NCBI RefSeq assembly: GCF_009796845.1
Contig: NZ_CP047025.1
Coordinates: 2,232,001-2,296,000, forward strand
DNA from: Cobetia sp. L2A1
GTDB taxonomy: Bacteria; Pseudomonadota; Gammaproteobacteria; Pseudomonadales; Halomonadaceae
Direction of reading: 5' to 3'
DNA length: 64,000 nt
Shown here: positions 17,108-24,945 of the stretch, piece after piece
How positions within the stretch are numbered: position 1 is the first letter of the stretch
How the letters are laid out: each line of letters begins with the position of its first letter
The notes under the pieces: generated by a model
What the model was told of the DNA's origin: nothing
Databases searched by the model: none
What the model saw: the letters and a program-made list of their open reading frames with translations, nothing else
Made by a program: the position numbers and the translations under genes

Positions 17108-17916
17108 CACACCCCTCACTCTCGGTTCACCACCTGACGGCAGGCTACGCCGAGCGTCCAGTCCTGACGGATATCGAGCTCAACATCACCCCCGGCCAGA
17201 CCACCGTGATCGTCGGGGCCAACGCCTGTGGCAAGTCCACGCTGTTACGCACCCTTTCGCGGTTGCTGACACCGTCACACGGTGAGGTATTGCTCGACGG
17301 CAAGTCGATCCATCGCCTGCCTGCCCGAAAGCTTGCCCGGCAACTGGGGCTGCTGTCCCAGTCACCGATCACGCCGGAAGGCATTACCGTGCTGGACCTG
17401 ATCAGTCGCGGACGTCATCCGCATCAAGGGCTGTTTCATCGCTGGAATGATGAAGATGAGAGTGCCGTGGCAGCAGCGCTGCAGGCAACCGATACCATCG
17501 CCCTCGCCGACCGCCCCGTGGATGAGCTTTCCGGTGGGCAACGTCAACGTGTCTGGATCGCCATGGCACTCGCGCAGCAGACCGACATCCTGTTGCTGGA
17601 TGAGCCCACCACCTTCCTCGACATCCATCATCAGATCGAGGTGCTGGACCTGCTGACGGACCTCAATCATGACCGAGGCACCACCATCGTGATGGTGCTG
17701 CATGAACTCAATCTGGCGGCACGCTACGCCGATGAACTGATCGCCATGTCAGCGGGCAGTATCTACGCCCGTGGCACTGCACAGGAAGTCCTGACGCCTC
17801 AGATGGTGAAGGACGTCTTCGGTCTCGAAAGCCATGTCTCGCCAGATCCCGTCACCGGCAAACCGATGATGATCCCGCTGGGACGCCATGGTGTGAGTAC
17901 CGCAAGAAAGACATGA
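17104..17916 (+). CDS. Iron-siderophore ABC transporter ATP-binding protein (FecE/FepC family)
   Basis: 270 residues. Walker A is VGANACGKSTLL, the Q-loop follows in GLLSQSPITPEG, the signature is LSGGQRQRVWIAMAL, Walker B is ILLLDEPTTFLD and the switch histidine is in VLHELNLAARYAD. The order and spacing match the FepC/FecE group. It powers the importer formed by the two preceding permeases. Start ATG at 17104 overlaps the permease stop. A strong bidirectional terminator about 35 bp past the stop ends the operon. Confidence 0.93.
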   Translation: MTHPSLSVHHLTAGYAERPVLTDIELNITPGQTTVIVGANACGKSTLLRTLSRLLTPSHGEVLLDGKSIHRLPARKLARQLGLLSQSPITPEGITVLDLISRGRHPHQGLFHRWNDEDESAVAAALQATDTIALADRPVDELSGGQRQRVWIAMALAQQTDILLLDEPTTFLDIHHQIEVLDLLTDLNHDRGTTIVMVLHELNLAARYADELIAMSAGSIYARGTAQEVLTPQMVKDVFGLESHVSPDPVTGKPMMIPLGRHGVSTARKT

Positions 17917-17949
17917 AGTGACACGCCATCGCACGCGCTTACCAGGCAT

Positions 17950-17982
17950 GAAAAAGCCGATAGACACGCTATCGGCTTTTTC
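17950..17982. terminator. Bidirectional terminator between the siderophore operon and the acid phosphatase gene
   Basis: 14-bp perfect stem GAAAAAGCCGATAG / CTATCGGCTTTTTC with loop ACACG; A-tract and T-tract on opposite arms let it stop both convergent units. Confidence 0.9.
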
Positions 17983-18022
17983 ATGTTGCCATCTCTTGCC
18001 AGCAGGCTGGCGAAAAGTCGCC

Positions 18023-18838
18023 TTACAGCTTGCCCGCCGCCGCGGCCTTCAGCTTCGCCCTGTTGTCATCACTGGCTTCAGGCTCCGATTCACCGAAGAT
18101 ACCGGCCATCCAGTGGCCGTCGGTCGGATTAGGGAACAGAACGTATTTCATGCCGTAAAGTTCACGATCTTCTTCCATCTTGGCCTTGCGACCTTCGACA
18201 TCGCCTTTGACATAATACTTGCGGCGGAAGTCGTTCAGGCTGTCGCCAAGGAAAACGACGACCTCATGGTCCTGCATGATCTCGTCCTGACGCGTTTCCT
18301 TGTTGGAGGTATCACGCAGTACGGTCAGATGAGACTCATCTGTCAGCGGAAACCCCAGGCTCCTGATATTGCCCAGTGCGTATTCGTAGGTCTTTTCCCC
18401 TTGATCGCGACTGGTGATATAGAAGATCTCGACGTCATTCTCTTCACAGAATGCCAGGAATACCTTTGCTCCCGGTGACGCGACCATTTCATTCTTGGGA
18501 ATCCACGCATCCCAGATGGGGTCGTCGAAGAAATCAATGTTCTTGTCGACCAGTGTGGCCCAATACGGCAGCGGCAAGACGAGGGTGTCGTCAAAATCAG
18601 AGACGATGGCCAGCGGCTTGTCGCCCGCCTTACGTTTAGCCAGCGCGGCTTCCACATGCATGCGCGCCACATTGAAGCCCTGATAATAAAGCGCTTCATA
18701 CTCGGCAGCAGTCTGCTTCCAGGCGACGGAATACAGCAAGGGATTGTGAGTGCCTGTCTCCTGCGCCATGACCGTGGTTGAGGTAGCAGCACCACACAGG
18801 GCGAGAGCCATGAGTGTCTTGCGGAAGGAATTCATCAT
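18023..18838 (-). CDS. Class C acid phosphatase (lipoprotein e(P4)/5'-nucleotidase family)
   Basis: 271 residues from ATG 18838. An N-terminal signal (about 1-27) precedes the HAD phosphatase domain. The catalytic motif DFDDTLVLP carries the nucleophile and general-acid aspartates, ITSRDQG is motif II, and VVFLGDSLNDFR gives the C-terminal acidic motif. NPLLYSVAWKQTAAEYEALYYQ is the classic start of the mature family protein. It hydrolyses phosphomonoesters or nucleotides in the periplasm or on the surface. The LALC sequence is not a good lipobox, so it may be a soluble exported form. The 13-residue upstream extension of the frame has no ribosome site. The gene is convergent with the siderophore operon. 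Confidence 0.9.
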   Translation of the reverse strand: MMNSFRKTLMALALCGAATSTTVMAQETGTHNPLLYSVAWKQTAAEYEALYYQGFNVARMHVEAALAKRKAGDKPLAIVSDFDDTLVLPLPYWATLVDKNIDFFDDPIWDAWIPKNEMVASPGAKVFLAFCEENDVEIFYITSRDQGEKTYEYALGNIRSLGFPLTDESHLTVLRDTSNKETRQDEIMQDHEVVVFLGDSLNDFRRKYYVKGDVEGRKAKMEEDRELYGMKYVLFPNPTDGHWMAGIFGESEPEASDDNRAKLKAAAAGKL

Positions 18839-19183
18839 GTTGGATCGTGCCTCTGCGTGAATATCGTCAAACTTCATGACTGATTTTTATATGATTATCA
18901 CAGGATGAATCGACTGCTGGCCGACTCATCACATGACTCAACGCAAATATTTATATTAGATTATACTTCTATAAAGTCCTTGACTCATCGCCTCTCACCG
19001 GCGAAATAACGTCCCGCCACATCGTCGTCCATGGCGAAAATGGAAAGTATAAGACACTGAACAGCATGGCAAGCGCTCGCAAATGAACGCCAGGAAATCC
19101 ACGTTTTCTTTCCCATCCTGGAAGACCGGTGTGACGACATCATGTCAGACGACGCCGCTCAGCTCTTGAAGGAAAGATGGGAG
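18839..19183. other. Intergenic region between the acid phosphatase and diguanylate cyclase genes
   Basis: About 345 bp holding the acid phosphatase promoter (AT-rich at 18880-18975) and the tail of the cyclase operon. I see no gene, clear operator or strong terminator. Confidence 0.4.
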
Positions 19184-20434
19184 TCACTCCGCCATGACAC
19201 TGCGATCGCGGCCCTGATGCTTGGCGGCGTAAAGCGCGTCATCGGCCTCGCGCACCAGGTCCGTGGCACTGGTGTGCCGGCCCGGGTGATAGCAGGCAGC
19301 ACCGACGCTGACGGTCACGACTCCGGCCACGGGGCTACGTCGATGGACAAGCTCAAGGGCGCGTATCCTGCGACGAATACGTTCAGCGCAGCCCCGCACC
19401 TGCTGCTGACTGACTGATTCCAGCAGCACCAGAAACTCCTCCCCGCCGTAGCGCACGACCATCCCGCGCTGTGAGCCAATCGCGCCCTGCAACGCCGCCG
19501 CCACCTGCGTCAGACAGATATCGCCCTGCACATGGCCGTAATGGTCGTTGTAGTCCTTGAAGTGATCGATATCCACCATGATGAACGCCAGATTCTGCTG
19601 CTGGGTCAGCACTGGCCATTGGTGAACGAGGTAATGATCGAAATAGCGCCGGTTGTAGACCTCGGTCAGGACATCATGCGTCACTTCCTGCGTCAGTTTA
19701 TCCCCGCTCTTGCGGTGCTCGCTCAGGCGGTGCTGCTCCCGACAGCGCAACAACCAGACGCGACGCTCCTGCTGTTCCAGCTGATGGTTGGCGAGCAGTG
19801 AAAGCCCCGTGATGCAGACGAAGATGACCAGTGCCAGAAACTCGAGCCCATCAAGACTGGGCGGTTCGCGCACCACCACCACCAGCATGATCACCGAGCA
19901 GAGCGCTGATCCTCCCAGCGCATACGGGAAGCGCAGGCGGAAGACGATATTGGCCACCAAAGGAAAGAAGCCGAACAACAAGGTGTCCATGTATGACGTC
20001 TCGGTGCGCGAGAGCTGCAGCAGTACGGCGCTGACCAGAATGGCATTGACCACCAGCCCCGTCATCAGCCATTCCTTGAGCGCCATTGATTCCACTCGGC
20101 GCACCCACGGCAACACCAGCGCTGCGACGCTGCACACGCCCAGCAGACGAATCAGCATGGCCAGCGGCAGATCTTCACTACGGTAGATGGCATCGTTGAT
20201 GAGGAAGGTGGCATACATCAAAAAGACCACGATACCTGACAGGAAAAACATCCGAGTGCGTGACTCACGCTCCTGCTCTTGATACCGATGCTCCAGCGTT
20301 GCAGGAAAACGCAGCCGCAGCGACAGGGGCCGCCATGACTCGAGCGCCACCTCCACCAGGAGAACATCAGCAGGTGTCAGCGGCGCACTCTGCGCCTTGG
20401 CCTTCAGCAACGGCACCGGCTTCTGGCTAGTCAT
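19184..20434 (-). CDS. Membrane-bound diguanylate cyclase (GGDEF), second of a pair
   Basis: 416 residues. About six hydrophobic segments fill residues 70-220, then a GGDEF domain follows (about 250-412): DVLTEVYNRRYFDHYL, VDIDHFKDYNDHYGH, and the active-site loop VRYGGEEFLVLL, a GGEEF variant that is normally active. It would make cyclic di-GMP from two GTP in response to an unknown membrane signal. No RxxD inhibitory site is seen five residues before GGEEF. Start ATG at 20434 overlaps the stop of the upstream cyclase gene as ATGA, so the two are co-translated. The two share layout, which suggests an old tandem duplication. Confidence 0.9.
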   Translation of the reverse strand: MTSQKPVPLLKAKAQSAPLTPADVLLVEVALESWRPLSLRLRFPATLEHRYQEQERESRTRMFFLSGIVVFLMYATFLINDAIYRSEDLPLAMLIRLLGVCSVAALVLPWVRRVESMALKEWLMTGLVVNAILVSAVLLQLSRTETSYMDTLLFGFFPLVANIVFRLRFPYALGGSALCSVIMLVVVVREPPSLDGLEFLALVIFVCITGLSLLANHQLEQQERRVWLLRCREQHRLSEHRKSGDKLTQEVTHDVLTEVYNRRYFDHYLVHQWPVLTQQQNLAFIMVDIDHFKDYNDHYGHVQGDICLTQVAAALQGAIGSQRGMVVRYGGEEFLVLLESVSQQQVRGCAERIRRRIRALELVHRRSPVAGVVTVSVGAACYHPGRHTSATDLVREADDALYAAKHQGRDRSVMAE

Positions 20435-21819
20435 GGGGCACACCCATCCCCGCTATTGAGATCGGCGCGGGCCAGACACACTCGATCACGGCCACTCTCC
20501 TTGGCCTGATACAGCGCCTCATCAGCCTGTTGTATCCAGATGTGCAGCAGACTTTCGGCCTCCTCATCACGAGCGCTCGCACTTGCCTCGCGCAACGTCG
20601 CTGGAGAATGCACGACCAGCCCGAGGCTCAAGGTGACATGTCCTGCCTCACTGGTTCGATGTGATACGCCAAGACCCGCCACGGCGCGTCGCAACGCCTG
20701 CGCTTCGTGCAGCGCCTCTGACACCGTGGCGACAGGCATCAGAACGACAAACTCCTCACCGCCGTAACGGGCCACGATACCGCGCTCGCCCACTGCCTCC
20801 TTCAGGGTCTCGGCCAGGAGTGACAAGCAACGATCACCCTCGACATGCCCATAGCTGTCGTTGAAGGCCTTGAAGTGGTCAACATCCATCAGCGCCAGCG
20901 CCAGGCAGTGTCCGTGCGGCATGACAGGCAACGTCGTCTCGTTCGCCGCCATATCCGCTTGCATGGCCTTCTCGGCGGAAACATTCAGGATGGAAATGCG
21001 CGCCACCGAAACGCCCGTCGCTGATGCCCCAGCCGAGTCATGTCTGACGTAATGCGCGAGCGCCTCAATCAGAAAGCGGCGATTGTAGAGACCCGTCAGC
21101 GAGTCGCGTCGGGCCATCTCGTGAAGCTGCAGGTTATGGGACACCGTATTCTGCAGGGTCAGATGGTCCATGCAGTTCATCAGGTAGGCGTGACGAGCAG
21201 AGCGCTCGGTCAGGTAGTTGGCCATCAGCGTGAACAGGCAATACGCCATGAAGACGAAGCTGACCGAAAATGCCATGTAGGGATAAGGCATCTCAGCCAG
21301 ATGCGACACGATGATGAGGAATATCAGGCCCACCAGTGACATGAACAAGGCATGGGTAAAGCGCAACCGCATCACGATACCGCCTATCATCGGCACCACT
21401 CCCAGCGCATAGAGCTCCAGCTGGCAGCGAATGTGAGGCTCCTTTATCGCAAGCCAGGCGCCAATCGCCATCGTGAGCCATAGCAAGGCGATCAATCCCC
21501 TCTCTCGCACTTTCAAGCCCAGCGGAAGGTGGCGCATCACAAGAATGGTGACAACCAGGCCGACGCACAGAGCCAACCGCGCCTGCACCGAGACATTCTC
21601 TACAACGGGCACATGCAGATGGGCATAGGCGGTGTCATACACTACCAGCAGTATCTCGAAGAGGATCAGTGCCCAGCAGCCCAGGCTGGCCCGCGCCACC
21701 CGCGCTGAGCGGTCTTCCAACTCGAAATCCTGCTCAAGCTGGGGAGAAAAGCTCAGTGCCGCCGGTGTCGAGGCGGAAAGCTGCTGCTCCAACATCGCCA
21801 AACGCAAAGGCATGGGCAT
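20431..21819 (-). CDS. Membrane-bound diguanylate cyclase (GGDEF), first of a pair
   Basis: 462 residues with about six membrane helices (about 45-215) and a C-terminal GGDEF domain: RRDSLTGLYNRRFLIEAL, LMDVDHFKAFNDSYGH and active loop ARYGGEEFVVLM. Between the first two blocks is an insertion of about 50 residues (HDSAGASATGV...) not found in the partner. The catalytic residues are intact; no RxxD product-inhibition site is visible before GGEEF. It overlaps the second cyclase gene by four bases. The start at 21819 lacks an obvious ribosome site; ATG codons lie two and eight codons downstream and could be used. A bidirectional hairpin lies about 115 bp upstream. Confidence 0.88.
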   Translation of the reverse strand: MPMPLRLAMLEQQLSASTPAALSFSPQLEQDFELEDRSARVARASLGCWALILFEILLVVYDTAYAHLHVPVVENVSVQARLALCVGLVVTILVMRHLPLGLKVRERGLIALLWLTMAIGAWLAIKEPHIRCQLELYALGVVPMIGGIVMRLRFTHALFMSLVGLIFLIIVSHLAEMPYPYMAFSVSFVFMAYCLFTLMANYLTERSARHAYLMNCMDHLTLQNTVSHNLQLHEMARRDSLTGLYNRRFLIEALAHYVRHDSAGASATGVSVARISILNVSAEKAMQADMAANETTLPVMPHGHCLALALMDVDHFKAFNDSYGHVEGDRCLSLLAETLKEAVGERGIVARYGGEEFVVLMPVATVSEALHEAQALRRAVAGLGVSHRTSEAGHVTLSLGLVVHSPATLREASASARDEEAESLLHIWIQQADEALYQAKESGRDRVCLARADLNSGDGCAP

Positions 21820-21933
21820 TACTCGTTGTCACGTATCTGACCTTCTGTTATCGCACTCGACGCTGTTGAAAGCCACACGGGCGTTGTCCCCTCTACCGCC
21901 AGCGGTGCGAGCCAACGCTCTGCTCGACAACAA

Positions 21934-21958
21934 GAAACCGGCCACAAGGGCCGGTTTC
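21934..21958. terminator. Bidirectional hairpin upstream of the cyclase pair
   Basis: Perfect stem GAAACCGGCC / GGCCGGTTTC with loop ACAAG. On the minus strand it lies just beyond the unknown 3' gene remnant (stop at 21998), for which it is the natural terminator. Confidence 0.7.
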
Positions 21959-21997
21959 GATTTCTGCAGTGTTGACTGGTTATCTCATACTTGGGGG

Positions 21998-22160
21998 CTA
22001 GGCAGACGCCTCAGTCACACTCTTGATGACCAAGCTGCCCAGCTGACGGGTGTTGTGAGGATTACCGTTACCATTTACCAATGGCAGATTCAGCTGTTTT
22101 GCCAGTTCAACAAAGAGAGGTCTATCGGGATGCGTGATCGAAGCCGATTTTGTACGCTAC
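21998..22160 (-). pseudogene. 3' remnant of an unidentified gene
   Basis: A frame without a start codon reads ASITHPDRPLFVELAKQLN, then LPLVNGNGNPHNTRQLGSL, and ends SVTEASA with a TAG at 21998. The composition and the correctly placed terminator argue for real coding sequence, but an in-frame stop blocks the frame about 18 codons above the visible homologous-looking part. I do not recognise the family. It sits immediately inside the scar region with the aminotransferase remnant and the IS transposase, so it was probably cut by the same rearrangement. Confidence 0.5.
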
Positions 22161-22224
22161 GCAAATGGCACCATAACAAATACATTCTCGTTATATTTGA
22201 GTCGTAACGGTGACTTGGCAGAAG

Positions 22225-22359
22225 GCTTGAGCACAACTGACCCAATGCCGCCCCACTCATGCCCAAGAAACCACCACGCGAAAACGAGGATGGAGGGCCT
22301 TTCTCAAGCGCATCAACCACCGAAGACTCTTGCAGATCCTTCTCGACTTCGCCTGTCAT
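22225..22359 (-). pseudogene. 5' remnant of a Tat-linked aminotransferase gene (third copy)
   Basis: From an ATG at 22359 the frame reads MTGEVEKDLQESSVVDALEK, then SFSRGGFLGMSGAALGQL, matching the N-terminus and Tat region of the intact protein at 9934-11190 (SRSRRGFLGMSGAAIAGAALGQF). The second Tat arginine is now glycine and a few residues are missing; homology stops after GQL, near 22225. The frame continues to 22090 without resemblance to the family. The remnant begins right where the IS481-type transposase frame begins on the other strand, so insertion and decay are linked. Confidence 0.78.
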
Positions 22360-23332
22360 CGAGTGTTTTTTGACTGTCTCTGCTGCCCTCCCCCTTAGTA
22401 TAGATGGGGACGCCGTACTGATGAGCGAGCTCTTTGTTCGTCAGTTTGGGGTCAGCATCTCAACCATCCAGCGCTGGCGTTACCGTGATCATATCCAGGA
22501 TCGCTCACACACACGCCATAACCTGCTGGCGACTCTGACCTCTGAACAGGAGGAGGTGGTCATCGCCACCCGCGAACTGATACGCCTGGGGCTTGATGAT
22601 CTACTTGTCGTCGCGCGTGAATTCCTGAACCCCAAGCTGTCACGTTCCGCGCTTCAGCGCATGCTCAAACGACGTGATGTGCCGACTCTCGCCAAGCTGG
22701 CGCGGCGAGATGCGGAAGGGGACGAGAAGCCCAAATACCGGCCTTTCAAGGATTATGAGCCCGGATATGTGCACATCGATATCAAGCACCTTCCCCAAAT
22801 GCCTGACGAAGATCAGAAGCGCTATCTCTACGTCGCGATTGATCGCGCCACTCGCTGGGTATATCTGGAGGTCAGATCAAGCCAATCTGCGAAGGACGCC
22901 CAGGCGTTCATGAAGCGGGTGAAAGAGAAGGCTCCCTTCACGATTCACACCGTGCTCACTGACAACGGCAAATCATTTACCGATCGTTTCACCGTGGGAG
23001 GTGAACGTAGGCCCAGCGGGCGCCATCTATTCGATCAGGAGTGCCAAAGCCATGGTATCGAACATCGATTGATCAAACCGGGAAGACCGCAGACGAACGG
23101 GATGGTGGAGCGCTTCAATGGCCGTATCAGTGATGTATTGGCGACTCGGCGCTATGACTCAAGTGAGGACTTGGAACAGACGCTTGAGCGTTATTGCTGG
23201 CTATATAACTACCACATTCCTCAGAAGGCACTACATCACAAGGCGCCAATCGCAGCGATGAAGGAATGGCAAGCCGAACGGCCGGAGTTATTCACTAAGC
23301 TCGTAGTTAATCAGACGGGACCCGACACATAG
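22259..23332 (+). CDS. IS481-type DDE transposase
   Basis: The frame is 357 codons, but the first about 38 are antisense to the aminotransferase remnant and are unlikely to be native; recognisable transposase begins near 22370, and an ATG lies at 22421. Residues after that show a helix-turn-helix (FGVSISTIQRWRYRD), the linker DRSHTRHNLLATL, then the integrase core: YVHIDIKHLPQMPDE (first Asp), LTDNGKSFTDRF (second Asp) and QTNGMVERFNGR (Glu). HIPQKALHHKAPI and the ending VVNQTGPDT are typical. All three catalytic acids are present, so the core may be active, but the N-terminal helices look shortened and I find no left inverted repeat matching the right end (TGTCGGGTCCCGTCTG inward). Confidence 0.85.
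   Translation: MPKKPPRENEDGGPFSSASTTEDSCRSFSTSPVIECFLTVSAALPLSIDGDAVLMSELFVRQFGVSISTIQRWRYRDHIQDRSHTRHNLLATLTSEQEEVVIATRELIRLGLDDLLVVAREFLNPKLSRSALQRMLKRRDVPTLAKLARRDAEGDEKPKYRPFKDYEPGYVHIDIKHLPQMPDEDQKRYLYVAIDRATRWVYLEVRSSQSAKDAQAFMKRVKEKAPFTIHTVLTDNGKSFTDRFTVGGERRPSGRHLFDQECQSHGIEHRLIKPGRPQTNGMVERFNGRISDVLATRRYDSSEDLEQTLERYCWLYNYHIPQKALHHKAPIAAMKEWQAERPELFTKLVVNQTGPDT
22366..23332 (+). mobile_element. IS481-family insertion sequence, left end unresolved
   Basis: Defined by the transposase gene. The right end probably lies at the GACACA that overlaps the stop codon (about 23329), as family elements end in ...ACA. A matching left terminal repeat is not visible, so the element is either truncated or has diverged ends. 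It abuts the promoter region of the guanidine operon. Confidence 0.55.
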
Positions 23333-23350
23333 TAAAGCCTATTTATCTTT

Positions 23351-23396
23351 AGCACTGTTTTTGTGCACCCATGAAAAAATGCTCTTTCCTTGTGCA
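23351..23396 (+). promoter_or_regulatory. Two NtrC-type enhancer sites
   Basis: Site 1, AGCACTGTTTTTGTGCA (23351-23367), has the GCAC-N7-GTGC dyad of the NtrC consensus. Site 2 (23381-23395) is GCTC-N7-GTGC, one mismatch, starting exactly 29 bp after site 1. They lie about 100 and 130 bp upstream of the start point predicted from the sigma-54 promoter, similar to the glnA arrangement in E. coli. Confidence 0.65.
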
Positions 23397-23462
23397 ATTT
23401 CATACCACCAGTCAACTGAAACCGCTCGGCATCCCTATTGGCTGACTGTAAAAATCAAAAAA

Positions 23463-23478
23463 TGGCACGCTTCCTGCT
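23463..23478 (+). promoter_or_regulatory. Sigma-54 promoter of the guanidine operon
   Basis: TGGCACGCTTCCTGCT matches TGGCACR-N4-TTGCW with one mismatch and correct GG/GC spacing. Transcription would start near 23488, about 40 bp before the riboswitch core. Confidence 0.72.
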
Positions 23479-23525
23479 AGAAAACAGCGAGGCACCGATA
23501 GGCATACAACAATAGAAAATCTACA

Positions 23526-23640
23526 CCAATGGAGCGCTAGGGTTCCGGTGACTGGCTGATGGCCGTCACGACTGGTCCGAGAGCACTCGACCTCCAGCTG
23601 GGGGTTACACGGCGGGATAAAAGCCCGGGAGACGCAAAGC
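23526..23640 (+). promoter_or_regulatory. Guanidine-I riboswitch (ykkC class)
   Basis: The conserved ykkC blocks occur in order: CTAGGGTTCCG (23537-23547), ACTGGTCCGAGAG (23571-23583) and the 3' core CACGGCGGGATAAAAGCCC with GGGAGA (about 23609-23632). This RNA class binds guanidinium and turns on downstream genes. The operon that follows degrades guanidine, which fits. A pairing of AAAAGG (23644-23649) with CCTTTTT (23664-23670) could form the terminator-like alternative; the binding-protein gene starts about 50 bp after the core. Confidence 0.93.
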
Positions 23641-23688
23641 CTGAAAAGGTCGGCGCCTCTCACCCTTTTTCCGCCGGAGATAACCACG

Positions 23689-24831
23689 ATGACCCAGCCA
23701 CTTCGTAGTTCTCACACTGCTGTTGCCAGCCACGCTGATTCACGCGTCGCGGCGTCCCTCGCAAGCCCCTCTTCTTCCGTGACCCGCAGTGCCACCAAGG
23801 CGGCGACCATCACTGGCGCTCTGCTGTTGAGCGCGGCACTCAGCCCTCAGGCAATGGCAAAGGATTCCTTCAGCGTGTGCTGGTCGGTCTATGCCGGCTG
23901 GATGCCGTGGGAATATGTGGACACCCAGGGCATCGTCGACAAGTGGGCCAAGAAGTACGATATCGACATCGATGTCGTGCAGGTCAACGATTACGTCGAA
24001 TCCATCAATCAGTACACCTCCGGCAATGTCGACGGCTGTGCCATGACCAACATGGACGCCCTCACCCTGCCTGCCGCCAGCAGCGTGGATTCCACCGCGC
24101 TGATTCTTGGCGACTACTCCAATGGCAATGACGGCGTGATGGTGCGCGATGGCGATTCCATCGAGTCGCTGGCCGACAAGAACGTCAATCTCGTGCAGTT
24201 CAGTGTCTCCCACTATCTGCTGGCCCGCGCGCTGGACAGCGTTGGCATGAGCGAGCGTGACCTCACCACCACCAATACCGGCGATGCCGATATCGTCGCA
24301 CTGGCCAGTAACGCCGATACCCAGGCCGTCGTGACCTGGAATCCGCAGCTGGCCACCCTCAAGGACATGCCCGGCTATACCGAAGTCTTCAACTCCAGCG
24401 ATATCCCCGGCGAGATTCTCGACCTGATGGTCGTCAATACCCAGACCCTGAAAGACAACCCGGACTTCGGTCACGCGCTGGTCGGCGCCTGGTATGAGGT
24501 GATGGAGAAGATGAAGGCCGGTGACGAAGACGCCCTGAGCCAGATGGCCGATGCCGCAGGCACCGACCTCGCCGGCTATCAGGCACAGCTGGCCGCGACC
24601 CACATGTACTACACCCCCGCCGATGCCGTCGCTGCCTTCAATGCGCCGAGTCTCAAGGACACCATGCAGCACATTGCCGACTTCAGCTTCGCGCAGGGGC
24701 TGCTGGGCGAAGGCGCACCGGATGCCGGCTTCATCGGCATCGAGACTCCCGCAGGCATCGTCGGCGATGAAGGCAACGTGATGCTGCGCTTCGATCCGAG
24801 CTACACCGCGGCCCTGGCAGACAGCCAGTAA
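23689..24831 (+). CDS. Guanidine ABC transporter substrate-binding protein (urea-carboxylase-region type)
   Basis: 380 residues with a long Ser/Ala-rich n-region and signal core (GALLLSAALSP), cleavage near AMA-KDSF (residue 57). The mature part, opening FSVCWSVYAGWMPWEYVD, belongs to the NitT/TauT-like binding proteins found beside urea/guanidine carboxylases. It would capture the substrate in the periplasm. The function is assigned from the riboswitch and operon, because the fold alone does not tell urea from guanidine. Ribosome site CGGAGA precedes the ATG at 23689. A strong hairpin lies between this gene and the permease gene, probably protecting this part of the mRNA so that binding protein is made in excess. 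Confidence 0.88.
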   Translation: MTQPLRSSHTAVASHADSRVAASLASPSSSVTRSATKAATITGALLLSAALSPQAMAKDSFSVCWSVYAGWMPWEYVDTQGIVDKWAKKYDIDIDVVQVNDYVESINQYTSGNVDGCAMTNMDALTLPAASSVDSTALILGDYSNGNDGVMVRDGDSIESLADKNVNLVQFSVSHYLLARALDSVGMSERDLTTTNTGDADIVALASNADTQAVVTWNPQLATLKDMPGYTEVFNSSDIPGEILDLMVVNTQTLKDNPDFGHALVGAWYEVMEKMKAGDEDALSQMADAAGTDLAGYQAQLAATHMYYTPADAVAAFNAPSLKDTMQHIADFSFAQGLLGEGAPDAGFIGIETPAGIVGDEGNVMLRFDPSYTAALADSQ

Positions 24832-24854
24832 CGCCGCGCGAGGAATGAGGGTCT

Positions 24855-24887
24855 GAGAGCCGCGGGGCTTCCCGCCTCGCGGCGCTC
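24855..24887 (+). terminator. Intercistronic hairpin after the substrate-binding protein gene
   Basis: GAGAGCCGCGGGGC pairs with GCCTCGCGGCGCTC (14 positions, two imperfect) around a 5-nt loop; no T-run follows. It is more likely an mRNA-stability or attenuation element than a full terminator. Confidence 0.5.
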
Positions 24888-24945
24888 GCTGCCCACCTCT
24901 CCCTCGCTCCTTCATTATCAGACCACACACCCGTGGAGCTCGCGC

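Noticed and set aside
19142..19417. 91-residue plus-strand frame overlapping the end of the second cyclase gene
   Set aside because: Mostly antisense to the conserved GGDEF domain; no ribosome site worth noting.
23740..24930. 396-residue open frame on the minus strand opposite the guanidine binding-protein gene
   Set aside because: Pure antisense shadow of a GC-rich gene; Gly/Val/His-rich composition, no family motifs, no ribosome site.
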